From the NCBI GenBank assembly GCA_034003585.1, contig JAVEYH010000028.1, positions 1 through 31,478 on the forward strand: a DNA stretch of 31,478 nucleotides, in the 5' to 3' direction. Made by a program: the position numbers and the translations under genes. A model generated the notes under the pieces. It did no database searches, had not been told where the DNA came from, and worked only from the letters and a program-made list of their open reading frames with translations. The first letter of the stretch is position 1. Each line of letters opens with the position of its first letter. Shown here piece by piece: positions 31,478 to 31,478 of the stretch. The DNA is from JAPXSY01 sp034003585. Lineage in GTDB: Bacteria; Verrucomicrobiota; Kiritimatiellia; RFP12; UBA1067.

Positions 31478-31478
31478 T

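Noticed and set aside
1..31478. tRNA, rRNA, transposase, integrase or phage genes
   Set aside because: None could be recognised on either strand. The only mobility hints are the repeat elements and the bracketed toxin-antitoxin operon.

Overview
The window is a dense, GC-rich (by eye well over 60%) bacterial chromosome segment with no rRNA, tRNA, CRISPR array, transposase, integrase or phage gene that I could recognise. Gene content points to an anaerobic or fermentative, polysaccharide-using bacterium: phosphate acetyltransferase and acetate kinase, a PflX-type radical SAM protein, a GGGtGRT protein with a NifU-like partner, a GH10 xylanase and SGNH esterases. Together with short tandem-unit repeats between genes, this suggests the PVC superphylum, perhaps Kiritimatiellota or a relative. 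That placement is an inference from gene style, not from a marker gene.

Left part (1-7.7 kb): the 3' part of a polysaccharide pyruvyl transferase, then a DUF523-DUF1722 protein. Facing them is a minus-strand run: aroF (DAHP synthase), a secreted beta-propeller cytochrome with two CxxCH haem sites, a RidA/chorismatase-like protein, and the system II cytochrome c maturation pair ResB-like and CcsA. The last three are joined by 4-base start/stop overlaps, so a c-type cytochrome is encoded together with what attaches its haem.

Middle (7.7-17.7 kb): a PurF homologue lacking the N-terminal catalytic Cys, then ackA-pta, all on the minus strand. The plus strand carries glmM, a Phd/YefM-RelE toxin-antitoxin pair flanked by direct repeats, and a translationally coupled trio: a left-handed beta-helix protein, an acyl-ACP thioesterase and a tandem-duplicated SGNH hydrolase.

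Right part (17.8-31.5 kb): a fused double ketosynthase whose second half is catalytically dead; an iron-sulfur/sulfur-handling island (GGGtGRT protein and NifU-like scaffold divergent from a NifS-type cysteine desulfurase, then the radical SAM protein); yebC with a strong terminator; a remnant of a formylglycine-generating-enzyme-like gene; fusA; an M20 dipeptidase; a YjbQ-family protein; and the GH10 xylanase.

The least explained structure is a family of heptamer-based inverted-repeat elements (units near AACGCTC/AACGTTC) that start at or within one base of stop codons at about 13.44, 14.12 and 23.49 kb. Two copies share a 53-bp core and run up to start codons that have no Shine-Dalgarno sequence. 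A third, partial copy and one of the full copies bracket the toxin-antitoxin genes with a perfect 29-bp direct repeat.
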